A stretch of 8,623 nucleotides of DNA from Faecalibacterium sp. UBA1360 (lineage in GTDB: Bacteria > Bacillota > Clostridia > Oscillospirales > Ruminococcaceae): NCBI GenBank assembly GCA_002306375.1, contig DBRU01000099.1:13387-22009 (forward strand). The letters run 5' to 3'. Under the pieces are notes generated by a model. The model ran no database searches. It was not told the origin of the DNA and saw nothing but the letters and a program-made list of their open reading frames with translations. Both the position numbers and the translations under genes were made by a program. Position 1 is the stretch's first letter; each line of letters begins with the position of its first letter. Positions 1 through 4,733 of the stretch are shown here, one piece after another.

Positions 1-67
1 AGGCGGAGCCTTCGGCAGGCCCCTTGCTTGCGGACCCGTGGGTCCGGGGATCGGGTCATCGGCCCGA
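1..67 (-). other. rplW-rplB intergenic start, two or three small hairpins
   Basis: This is the 3' side of rplW on the minus strand, where rplB would be expected next. No start matching L2 is present before the window edge, so the rplW-rplB gap is at least 67 bases. It holds an inverted repeat with 7-base arms at 31-37 and 40-46 (CGGACCC/GGGTCCG). A second has arms at 49-55 and 63-69 (GATCGGG/CCCGATC), overlapping the rplW stop codon. A weaker one has arms at 8-11 and 17-20. None is followed by a T-run on the minus strand, so they do not look like terminators. Their role is unknown; mRNA processing, stability or control of rplB translation are possibilities. Confidence 0.45.
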
Positions 68-361
68 TCAGGTCATGCTGGTGAAGAACTCGATCTCCTT
101 GGAGTCGGGGGTCAGCGTGACGATGGCCTTCTTGCTGGCGGCGGTGTAGCCGGCATGCAGGCCCTGGCGGCGGTAGTGGCCGCGCACGTTCATGGTGTTG
201 ACCTTGGCGACCTTAACGCCGAACAGTTCCTCGACCGCCTTGGCGATCTCGATCTTGGTGGCGTCGGTGGCGACCTTGAAGGTGTACTTCTTGTCGGCGA
301 GGCCGGCCATGGAGTTCTCGGTGATGACGGGGGCGAGAACGATATCCTGTGCGAATTTCAT
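68..361 (-). CDS. rplW: 50S ribosomal protein L23
   Basis: L23 binds domain III of 23S rRNA at the polypeptide exit and is a docking site for trigger factor and SRP (known for the family). The 97-residue product has the usual length and L23 features: an N-terminal stretch with APVITENS, the alternating segment KYTFKVATDATKIEIAKAVE, the VAKVNTMNVRG strand, and a basic loop (RGHYRRQG) near residue 65 that contacts rRNA. The ATG overlaps the rplD stop by one base (TGATG), and a perfect GAGGAGGT ribosome binding site sits inside the last codons of rplD at 371-378. This implies translational coupling to L4. It is the fourth gene of the S10-type order rpsJ-rplC-rplD-rplW, which supports the call. 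Confidence 0.97.
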   Translation of the reverse strand: MKFAQDIVLAPVITENSMAGLADKKYTFKVATDATKIEIAKAVEELFGVKVAKVNTMNVRGHYRRQGLHAGYTAASKKAIVTLTPDSKEIEFFTSMT

Positions 362-984
362 CAGCCCAGTACCTCCTCAAGTTTCTTGGCCGCGTCCAGG
401 CTGATGATCATCTTCTCGGCGTTGACAACGTCGTAAGTGTTCACGCTGGCAGCGGTGGTGGTTTTGACGCCCGGGATGTTGGCGGCGCTCTTGACGAACT
501 TGGCGTCCACAACGTCGTTGACGACCAGGTTCTTCTTGCCGGCGCCCACAGCGGCGAGCATAGCCACGACGGTCTTGGTCTTGTATTCGTCCATGGTCAT
601 CTTGTCCACGACGATCATGTTGCCGTTGGCAGCCTTGTCAGACAGGGCGCTGAGCACGGCCAGACGCTTGACCTTCTTGTTGATGCGGTAGCTGTAGTCA
701 CGGGGCTTGGGGCCCAGGGCAACGCCGCCGTGGGTCCACTGCGGAGCGCGGATGGAACCCTGACGCGCATGGCCGGTGCCCTTCTGGCGCCACGGCTTGC
801 GGCCGCCGCCGCTGACTTCCTTGCGGATCTTGGTGTTCTGGGTGCCCTGGCGCTGGTTGGCCAGGAAGTTGACGACCGCCTCGTGGACGGCCTTCTCGTT
901 CGGGGTGATCCCGAAGACGGCGTCGGAAAGCTCAACGGTGGAAACTTTCTTGCCGTTCATATCGACGACATCAAATTTAGCCAT
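361..984 (-). CDS. rplD: 50S ribosomal protein L4
   Basis: L4 is an early-assembly protein of the large subunit whose extended loop lines the peptide exit tunnel. In Escherichia coli it also represses its own S10 operon (known). The 207-residue product is of normal length and carries the conserved tunnel-loop segment at about residues 60-100: GGGRKPWRQKGTGHARQGS followed by the RAPQW and GGVALGPKPRDY motifs. The C-terminal globular part ends in AKKLEEVLG. The start is supported by an AGGGAGG site at 993-999 that overlaps the rplC stop, eight bases before ATG. It lies 14 bases after rplC and overlaps rplW by one base. If this organism has L4-mediated feedback, the rpsJ leader is the place to look, but the sequence does not show that L4 is the effector. 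Confidence 0.97.
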   Translation of the reverse strand: MAKFDVVDMNGKKVSTVELSDAVFGITPNEKAVHEAVVNFLANQRQGTQNTKIRKEVSGGGRKPWRQKGTGHARQGSIRAPQWTHGGVALGPKPRDYSYRINKKVKRLAVLSALSDKAANGNMIVVDKMTMDEYKTKTVVAMLAAVGAGKKNLVVNDVVDAKFVKSAANIPGVKTTTAASVNTYDVVNAEKMIISLDAAKKLEEVLG

Positions 985-998
985 TGTGTTTTCCTCCC

Positions 999-1631
999 TT
1001 ACGCTTTGACGCTGTCGTGGATGGTGACCACAGAGCCCTTTGGGCCGGGGATGGCGCCCTTGACAGCGATCAGGTTGTTTTCGGCGTCGACCTTGACGAC
1101 GCTCAGGTTCTGCACGGTCACACGCACAGCGCCCATGTGGCCGGGCAGCTTCTTGCCCTTGAACACGCGGGACGGGGTGGAAGTGGAACCGTTGGAGCCG
1201 GCATGACGGGTAACGGGGCCGGTGCCGTGGCTCTCGCGCAGGCGATGCTGGCCAAAGCGCTTGATGACGCCCTGGTAGCCCTTGCCCTTGGAAGTGCCCA
1301 CCACGTCGACCTTGTCGCCGGCGGCGAAGACGTCAGCCTTCAGGATGTCGCCCACGTTGACGGCAGCGATGTCGTCAAAGCGGAACTCGCGCAGGGTGCG
1401 CTTGGCGGCGACGTCTGCCTTCTCGAAGTGGCCCTTGGCAGCCTTGTTGACTTTCTTGGCGGAAACTTCGCCGAAGCCCAGCTGCACGGCCTGGTAGCCG
1501 TCGCTCTCGACGGTCTTCTTCTGAACGACGGTGCAGGGGCCGGCTTCGATCACGGTGACCGGAACGACCTTGCCATTCTCGTCGAACAGCTGGGTCATGC
1601 CCAGCTTCTTGCCGATGATACCTTTTTGCAT
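999..1631 (-). CDS. rplC: 50S ribosomal protein L3
   Basis: L3 binds near the 3' end of 23S rRNA and organises the peptidyl transferase centre. The 210-residue product matches bacterial L3: start MQKGIIGKKLGMTQLFDENG, a central GTSKGKGYQGVIKRFG signature near residues 112-127, the RHAGSNGS loop that reaches the catalytic centre, and the VFKGKKLPGHMG segment. The ATG is preceded by AGGAGG at 1640-1645 with eight-base spacing. The gap from rpsJ is 174 bases, long for this operon, and holds two hairpins and a possible tiny ORF, so rplC may have its own translational or processing control. The downstream link to rplD is tight (14 bases). Confidence 0.97.
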   Translation of the reverse strand: MQKGIIGKKLGMTQLFDENGKVVPVTVIEAGPCTVVQKKTVESDGYQAVQLGFGEVSAKKVNKAAKGHFEKADVAAKRTLREFRFDDIAAVNVGDILKADVFAAGDKVDVVGTSKGKGYQGVIKRFGQHRLRESHGTGPVTRHAGSNGSTSTPSRVFKGKKLPGHMGAVRVTVQNLSVVKVDAENNLIAVKGAIPGPKGSVVTIHDSVKA

Positions 1632-1651
1632 TGCTTTTTCCTCCTAAAAGG

Positions 1652-1711
1652 TTATTGGTTGGTGGGCGCAAACGGATTGCCCATCAACATGACCTCTCCG
1701 CGGTCATTCAT
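1652..1711 (-). CDS. possible 19-residue leader ORF before rplC
   Basis: In the rpsJ-rplC gap an ATG at 1709-1711 opens a 19-codon frame, MNDRGEVMLMGNPFAPTNQ, ending in TAA at 1652-1654, six bases before the rplC AGGAGG. An AGAAGGA stretch at 1717-1723 sits five bases before the ATG and could serve as a ribosome binding site. The frame is closed upstream by TGA at 1754-1756, with no earlier ATG. It covers most of both gap hairpins, so translating it would melt them. I do not recognise the peptide, and an ORF this short can arise by chance, so it is a candidate leader peptide only. Confidence 0.25.
   Translation of the reverse strand: MNDRGEVMLMGNPFAPTNQ
1658..1688 (-). promoter_or_regulatory. 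hairpin just upstream of rplC ribosome binding site
   Basis: On the transcript, GUUGAUGGGC (1688-1679) pairs with GCCCACCAAC (1667-1658). This gives nine of ten pairs with one A-C mismatch around an 11-base loop, and ends 12 bases before the AGGAGG of rplC. No U-run follows, so it is not an obvious terminator. A second hairpin abuts it. Its position suggests a role in rplC translation initiation, mRNA processing or stability; this is inference from position. Confidence 0.45.
1689..1707 (-). promoter_or_regulatory. small hairpin in rpsJ-rplC gap
   Basis: Perfect inverted repeat ATGACC (1689-1694) / GGTCAT (1702-1707) with a 7-base loop. It lies immediately next to the larger hairpin at 1658-1688 and starts just after the ATG of the possible 19-residue ORF. 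The rest of the gap (1712-1805) contains GC-rich partial repeats (GCCGG at 1746-1750 and CCGGC at 1777-1781) but no clear promoter that I can support. Confidence 0.3.
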
Positions 1712-1805
1712 CTTGATCCTTCTGTTCGCCTTGACGCGGCGCTTTGCCGGCGGTCAACGTATCACGGCCGTTCGGACCGGCGTGAGCACGGCGTATATAC
1801 AAGGT

Positions 1806-2117
1806 TTACAGCTTGATCTCGATGTCGACGCCCGCGGGGAGCTGCAGGCTCATCAGAGCCTCGACCGTCTTGTTGGACGGCTTCAGAATGTCGATCAGAC
1901 GCTTGTGGGTGCGGGTCTCGAACTGCTCGCGGCTGTCCTTGTACTTGTGGACGGCACGCAGGATGGTGACCACTTCCTTGTCGGTGGGCAGGGGGATCGG
2001 GCCGGACACGCGGGCGCCGGTGCGCTTCGCGGTCTCCACGATCTTGGCCGCAGCCGCATCGACCAGGGATGCATCGTAGCTCTTCAACCGAATTCTGATT
2101 TTCTCCTTGACTGCCAT
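1806..2117 (-). CDS. rpsJ: 30S ribosomal protein S10
   Basis: S10 sits in the head of the small subunit and also acts in NusB-S10 antitermination complexes (known for the family). The product is 103 residues, close to the typical bacterial length, and carries the family landmarks: IRIRLKSYDASLVD at the start, the extended VSGPIPLPTDKEV loop (about residues 38-50), the signature AVHKYKDSREQFETRTHKR (about 55-73), and the C-terminal LPAGVDIEIKL. The ATG has a perfect AGGAGG at 2126-2131, eight bases upstream. It is the first gene of the S10 cluster here and has its own promoter and a long structured leader, whereas in many clostridia fusA and tuf precede it. Confidence 0.97.
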   Translation of the reverse strand: MAVKEKIRIRLKSYDASLVDAAAAKIVETAKRTGARVSGPIPLPTDKEVVTILRAVHKYKDSREQFETRTHKRLIDILKPSNKTVEALMSLQLPAGVDIEIKL

Positions 2118-2329
2118 TACTTTCGCCTCCTAAATTTGATTGTTGCCTTAGGCGAGCCGATAAATCACACACGCTTCCGGGTGTTCAACCTCTTCGCATG
2201 ACAAAATCCGGTGAACCGCACAGCAGTTCTCCCGGAAAGAATCCTCGCAAAGCATGATGGACATTGGTCCGTGCCGCAGAATGCAGCGCCGTACGTATCC
2301 CTTCGCATCCGTAATTCTTTCGCCCGGTT

Positions 2330-2442
2330 CTAAGATCGGACATACTCCGCGGAAAAAACCCGCTTCTCTCCGTTGGGCACAGAGAGGGCGGCAACCTCCC
2401 GCATCATCGCATATCGCCGGCCTGTGATGAACGGATGTTCAT
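2330..2442 (-). other. two overlapping mini-ORFs across the attenuator
   Basis: A 12-codon frame, MNIRSSQAGDMR, runs from ATG 2440-2442 to TGA 2404-2406. Its stop overlaps the ATG (2402-2404) of a 24-codon frame ending in TAG at 2330-2332 (TGATG junction). The second frame begins MREVAALSVPNGEKRV and runs through the whole terminator hairpin and U-run. Neither has a good ribosome binding site. If they were translated, ribosome position would decide which leader hairpin forms. They may equally be chance frames, so the confidence is low. Confidence 0.15.
2353..2391 (-). terminator. intrinsic terminator (attenuator) in rpsJ leader
   Basis: On the transcript CCGC (2391-2388) pairs with GCGG (2363-2360), then after a small C/AA internal loop CUCUCUG (2386-2380) pairs with CGGAGAG (2372-2366, one G-U). 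This closes a 7-base loop and is followed by G and six U (2358-2353). That is a typical Rho-independent terminator, about 70 nt into the leader and about 235 nt before rpsJ. Two competing pairings exist. GGGAGG (2400-2395) can pair with CCUCUC (2387-2382), taking the 5' arm. GCGG can instead pair with the downstream CCGC (2352-2349), taking the 3' arm and enclosing the U-run. This fits an attenuation switch; the effector is unknown. Confidence 0.6.
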
Positions 2443-2446
2443 CACA
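2423..2446 (-). promoter_or_regulatory. 10-bp hairpin at 5' end of rpsJ leader
   Basis: A perfect inverted repeat TGTGATGAAC (2423-2432) / GTTCATCACA (2437-2446) with a 4-base loop lies within the first ~40 nt of the predicted rpsJ transcript. There is no U-run, so it is not a terminator. It could protect the 5' end or form part of a ligand- or protein-binding element. Confidence 0.55.
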
Positions 2447-2467
2447 CACCGTTCGCAGCCATGGAGT

Positions 2468-2496
2468 AGTATAGCACACGTTGCCGTGTGTTGCAA
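2468..2496 (-). promoter_or_regulatory. sigma-A type promoter for the rpsJ (S10) operon
   Basis: Reading the minus strand, TTGCAA (2496-2491) is followed by a 17-base spacer and TATACT (2473-2468). A TG one base before the -10 gives the extended -10 form TGCTATACT. Upstream lies an A/T-rich tract (about 2497-2540, with runs of A) that could act as an UP element. The predicted start is about 2461. An 11-base string, TGTGCTATACT, recurs in the promoter proposed for the lipoprotein genes. The spacing and extended -10 make this a good call. Confidence 0.7.
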
Positions 2497-2557
2497 GTGT
2501 TTTTTCGGCCTTTTCCCGAATTTTTTTGAAAAATTTCTGCGTTTTGCCGAAAGAAGG

Positions 2558-2577
2558 GCCGTTCCTCTCAGAACGGC
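2558..2577 (-). terminator. weak terminator after lipoprotein A
   Basis: The perfect inverted repeat GCCGTTC (2577-2571) / GAACGGC (2564-2558) has a 6-base loop that contains the TGA stop of gene A. On the transcript it is followed by CCUUCUUUC, a pyrimidine stretch rather than a clean U-run. It may end the lipoprotein transcript before the rpsJ promoter, but read-through is plausible. Confidence 0.4.
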
Positions 2578-3536
2578 GCCTTCGCTTCGGCCACGCGCCA
2601 GCCGCCGTCGGTCAAAACCAGGCTCACAGGAGCATAATACAGTCTTCCCTGCCCTTCGTCAAGGGGTTTTCCCTCGTCGTCGGTAACGCAGACGCAAACA
2701 GCGGCAAACCGCACACTGCCGTCGGGCTGTTCCTGGGGTTCGGTGCAGGTCAAGCCGGACTGGGGGACGATGTGGTCGAACGCGTACCCCTGGACCCACA
2801 GTTCGTCATTCGGTCCTTCCTTATAATAAGGAGCGCCCCCCTGCCCGTCCAGCATGTCGGAGACCGCATCGGCAGTATAGACATCTTCCAGCCAGGACTT
2901 CAGACCGGAGAAGGTGTCGAACCGCACGCCGGAGGTCACCTTGACATAGTCGGTATTGTCCGGCAGGGCTTCGGTGGTGAATCCGGCGCCGGTGGTTTCT
3001 ATCTGATAATAGGCAAGCGCCAGCGCGCGGGCCGCGTCGTCCGCCAGGGCATCGGGCAGCTGGTAGGTGCGGCTGTCGTACGGTTCCGGCATACCGGGCA
3101 CGGATACCGTGACCCGGCACACTTCTGTCTGGGGGATGTCCCAGCCCTCGGACAGGCAGATCTCCCCCACGCTCCCTTGCAGGCAGCCGTCGGCGTCCTC
3201 GGTGACGTTCGGGTTCAGTATGCGCAGGTCATCGGCAGAAAATCCCGTGCTCTGGGCGATCTCCTCCCAAGTCATACCTTCGCGGGCGCCCCGGTAGTAA
3301 AGCGGCAGGGTCTGTTGGGGCATGGGACTGCCGTCATAAAGCGTAGCCGCCTGGCCGTGCTCGATGGTCACCTGCTCGCCCCCGGCGTCCGGGGCGGCAG
3401 GGGTCTCGGCGGTGGCGGGCCGGGCCGTCTGGGCCGGGGCCGCGGTCGGCGCGGCAGGCTCGGACGGCTGCGCGCCGCAGGCAGCCAGCAGCAAAGCGGA
3501 AAGGGCAAGCGTCGCAGCGCGCAGGGCCTGTTTCAT
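2568..3536 (-). CDS. lipoprotein A, LysM-like plus possible IseA-like domain
   Basis: Predicted surface lipoprotein of 322 residues. Residues 1-20 form a lipoprotein signal (positive K2/R6, hydrophobic core, lipobox LAAC with C20), followed by a low-complexity Ala/Pro/Thr linker to about 53. Residues 79-128 (starting LYYRGAREGMTWEEIAQSTG, then ADDLRILNPN) resemble a divergent LysM segment. The C-terminal part (about 157-322) has a TYQLPDAL start, FDTFSGLKSWLEDVYT, YYKEGPNDELWV and a final GGWRVAEAKAPF. It is clearly homologous to the same region of lipoprotein D. The pattern is reminiscent of IseA/YoeB-type D,L-endopeptidase inhibitors, but that is recognition by eye only. AAGGAGG at 3546-3552 supports the ATG. 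It is last of four tandem lipoprotein genes, 39 bases after B. Confidence 0.75.
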   Translation of the reverse strand: MKQALRAATLALSALLLAACGAQPSEPAAPTAAPAQTARPATAETPAAPDAGGEQVTIEHGQAATLYDGSPMPQQTLPLYYRGAREGMTWEEIAQSTGFSADDLRILNPNVTEDADGCLQGSVGEICLSEGWDIPQTEVCRVTVSVPGMPEPYDSRTYQLPDALADDAARALALAYYQIETTGAGFTTEALPDNTDYVKVTSGVRFDTFSGLKSWLEDVYTADAVSDMLDGQGGAPYYKEGPNDELWVQGYAFDHIVPQSGLTCTEPQEQPDGSVRFAAVCVCVTDDEGKPLDEGQGRLYYAPVSLVLTDGGWRVAEAKAPF

Positions 3537-3575
3537 GGTTTGTTTCCTCCTTAGGTTCTACTTCTTTCGGACAGG

Positions 3576-4664
3576 TCATGCCGGCAGCTCGGCTTTGTGC
3601 CAACCGTCGCCGGTCTTGATCCACAGGGCCGCGCCGTCCCAGGCGGCGCCGGGGTACTGGCAGGGGATGATCTCGGCGCCGGTGGAGTCCAGCAGGCCCC
3701 ATTTGCCATCCCGGCAGACGGCGGCATAGCCGTTTTGCAGGCTGGCGGCGTATTGCAGCTCGGTGCCCTGCCAGACTTCGTGCCAGGCGGGCTCGTACAC
3801 CACGTCGGTGACCACCCGGCCTTCCCGGTCCATGTAGGCCCAGCGGCCGCCAAAGCCCACCGGGGCCAGGGCTTCGTCAAAGAACCAGCCGGCGGCGTCG
3901 GGCGCGTTGGCCGACGGGTCGGTGGGGTTCAGGCGCTGGCCGGCGGCGTTGACGAACATCCAGCCGCCTTCCGCCCCGCCCAGAGTGTCCCGGTCCTGCA
4001 TGCGCGCCGGGTACATGGGCAGCCAGTCGCCGAACAGGGCCCACTCGTTGGTGTGTACGGCGCGGGCGGAAGAGGAACCGTCCAGGGTGGTGTAGGCGCA
4101 GGGAGCCTTCTGGTCCAGATCGTAGTAGAAGGTACGGCGCAGCAGCCCATGGCCCTGGCACAGGCCAAAGCCGGTGGCCTGGCGGATGGCCTGATCCACC
4201 GAATCGAAGGAGGACCCGTAGGGTTCGATGGCGGCGCAGACCCATTCGTTCCCATCACACAGGGCGATGGGTGTGGCGTTGATGCAGGGCAGGATCGCCT
4301 GGCCGTCGGCGTCGATGAGGCCCCACAGACCGTTTTGGGATACGGTAAAGTACCCGGGTTCGCTGCGGTAGGGCGTGGAGCCGTAAATGGCCACCGGGCG
4401 CACTTCGTCCCAGGCGTAGGCCGTTTGGCCCATTTGCACCGCCGGAGCGGGGGTGGGTGCAGGCGTGGCGGTCGGTGTCGGCGTGGGGGTAAGGGTCGGT
4501 TCAGGGGTGGGGGTCGCCGCAGGCTCGGGTGTGGGCGACGGGGTGGGTTCGGCCGTGGCCGCGGGTTCGGGCGTGGGGGTCGGGGCGGCGGACTGGCCGT
4601 CCGGCCCCACGCACCCGGACAAGATGAGGGCGGTCAGCAGCAGGCAAAACAATTTTGTACGCAT
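3576..4664 (-). CDS. lipoprotein B with WG repeats
   Basis: Predicted 362-residue surface lipoprotein. The signal peptide ends in lipobox LSGC (C18) and is followed by a Pro/Thr/Glu linker at about 27-75 (repeated TPTP/EP units), likely spanning the wall. WG-type repeats are visible at about 104-127 (GYFTVSQNGLWGLIDADGQ), 259-290 (RWAYMDREGRVV) and 312-345 (YAAVCRDGKWGLLDSTGAE, then IIPCQYPG). The WG family is of unknown function and is usually extracellular or linked to envelope proteins. The region between repeats (about 135-255) is unrecognised and Cys-containing. An AGGAGAG site at 4672-4678 supports the ATG. It is a paralogue of C; about 105 bases of the 3' part are ~90% identical. It lies 69 bases after C, with a GC-rich hairpin between. 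Confidence 0.8.
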   Translation of the reverse strand: MRTKLFCLLLTALILSGCVGPDGQSAAPTPTPEPAATAEPTPSPTPEPAATPTPEPTLTPTPTPTATPAPTPAPAVQMGQTAYAWDEVRPVAIYGSTPYRSEPGYFTVSQNGLWGLIDADGQAILPCINATPIALCDGNEWVCAAIEPYGSSFDSVDQAIRQATGFGLCQGHGLLRRTFYYDLDQKAPCAYTTLDGSSSARAVHTNEWALFGDWLPMYPARMQDRDTLGGAEGGWMFVNAAGQRLNPTDPSANAPDAAGWFFDEALAPVGFGGRWAYMDREGRVVTDVVYEPAWHEVWQGTELQYAASLQNGYAAVCRDGKWGLLDSTGAEIIPCQYPGAAWDGAALWIKTGDGWHKAELPA

Positions 4665-4697
4665 GTGATCACTCTCCTTTTTATATAAAGGCGTCGG

Positions 4698-4721
4698 CGG
4701 CGCGGCCGGGTCGCCGCGCCG
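4698..4721 (-). repeat. GC-rich hairpin between lipoproteins C and B
   Basis: A perfect 9-bp inverted repeat CGGCGCGGC (4698-4706) / GCCGCGCCG (4713-4721) with a 6-base loop follows the stop of C by 12 bases. On the transcript it is followed by CCGACGCC and only then UUUAUAU, so it is at best a leaky terminator. It could instead stabilise the upstream mRNA or set unequal expression of the C and B messages. Confidence 0.45.
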
Positions 4722-4733
4722 GGCGCGGGCCGC

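Larger units (their letters stand above)
2118..2461 (-). promoter_or_regulatory. long structured rpsJ leader RNA
   Basis: Between the predicted start of transcription (about 2461) and the rpsJ ATG lies about 340 nt without a convincing protein gene. It contains a 10-bp hairpin at the 5' end, an intrinsic terminator at 2353-2391 with alternative pairings on both sides, a 6-bp hairpin at 2273-2287 (GCUGCA/UGCGGC, one G-U), and the rpsJ ribosome binding site. A leader this long ahead of a ribosomal protein operon normally means feedback control. I do not recognise a named RNA family in it: no T-box AGGGUGG-like element and no clear match to the E. coli L4-binding leader as far as I can judge by eye. 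Confidence 0.55.

Noticed and set aside
2156..2190. Second rpsJ promoter (TTGAAC, 17 bases, ATTTAT)
   Set aside because: The -10 matches consensus at only three positions, and the promoter at 2468-2496 is far better.
349..2201. Long open frames on the plus strand opposite rplC, rplD and rpsJ
   Set aside because: They are antisense shadows of high-GC ribosomal genes with Gly/Val/Leu/Ala/Asp-rich composition, no ribosome binding sites and no recognisable domains.
2185..2394. 69-codon frame in the rpsJ leader starting at TTG
   Set aside because: It runs through the terminator and other leader structure, its start is directly abutted by GGGAGG with no spacing, and the product has no protein-like pattern.
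2503..2527. Plus-strand hairpin TTCGG/CCGAA followed by seven T, like a terminator
   Set aside because: No plus-strand gene precedes it. On the minus strand the same A/T-rich tract is better explained as upstream promoter DNA.
4681..4690. TATATA near 4683 as a -10 box for lipoprotein B
   Set aside because: No -35 exists at suitable spacing (it falls in the GC hairpin), and the A/T stretch belongs to the ribosome binding site region.
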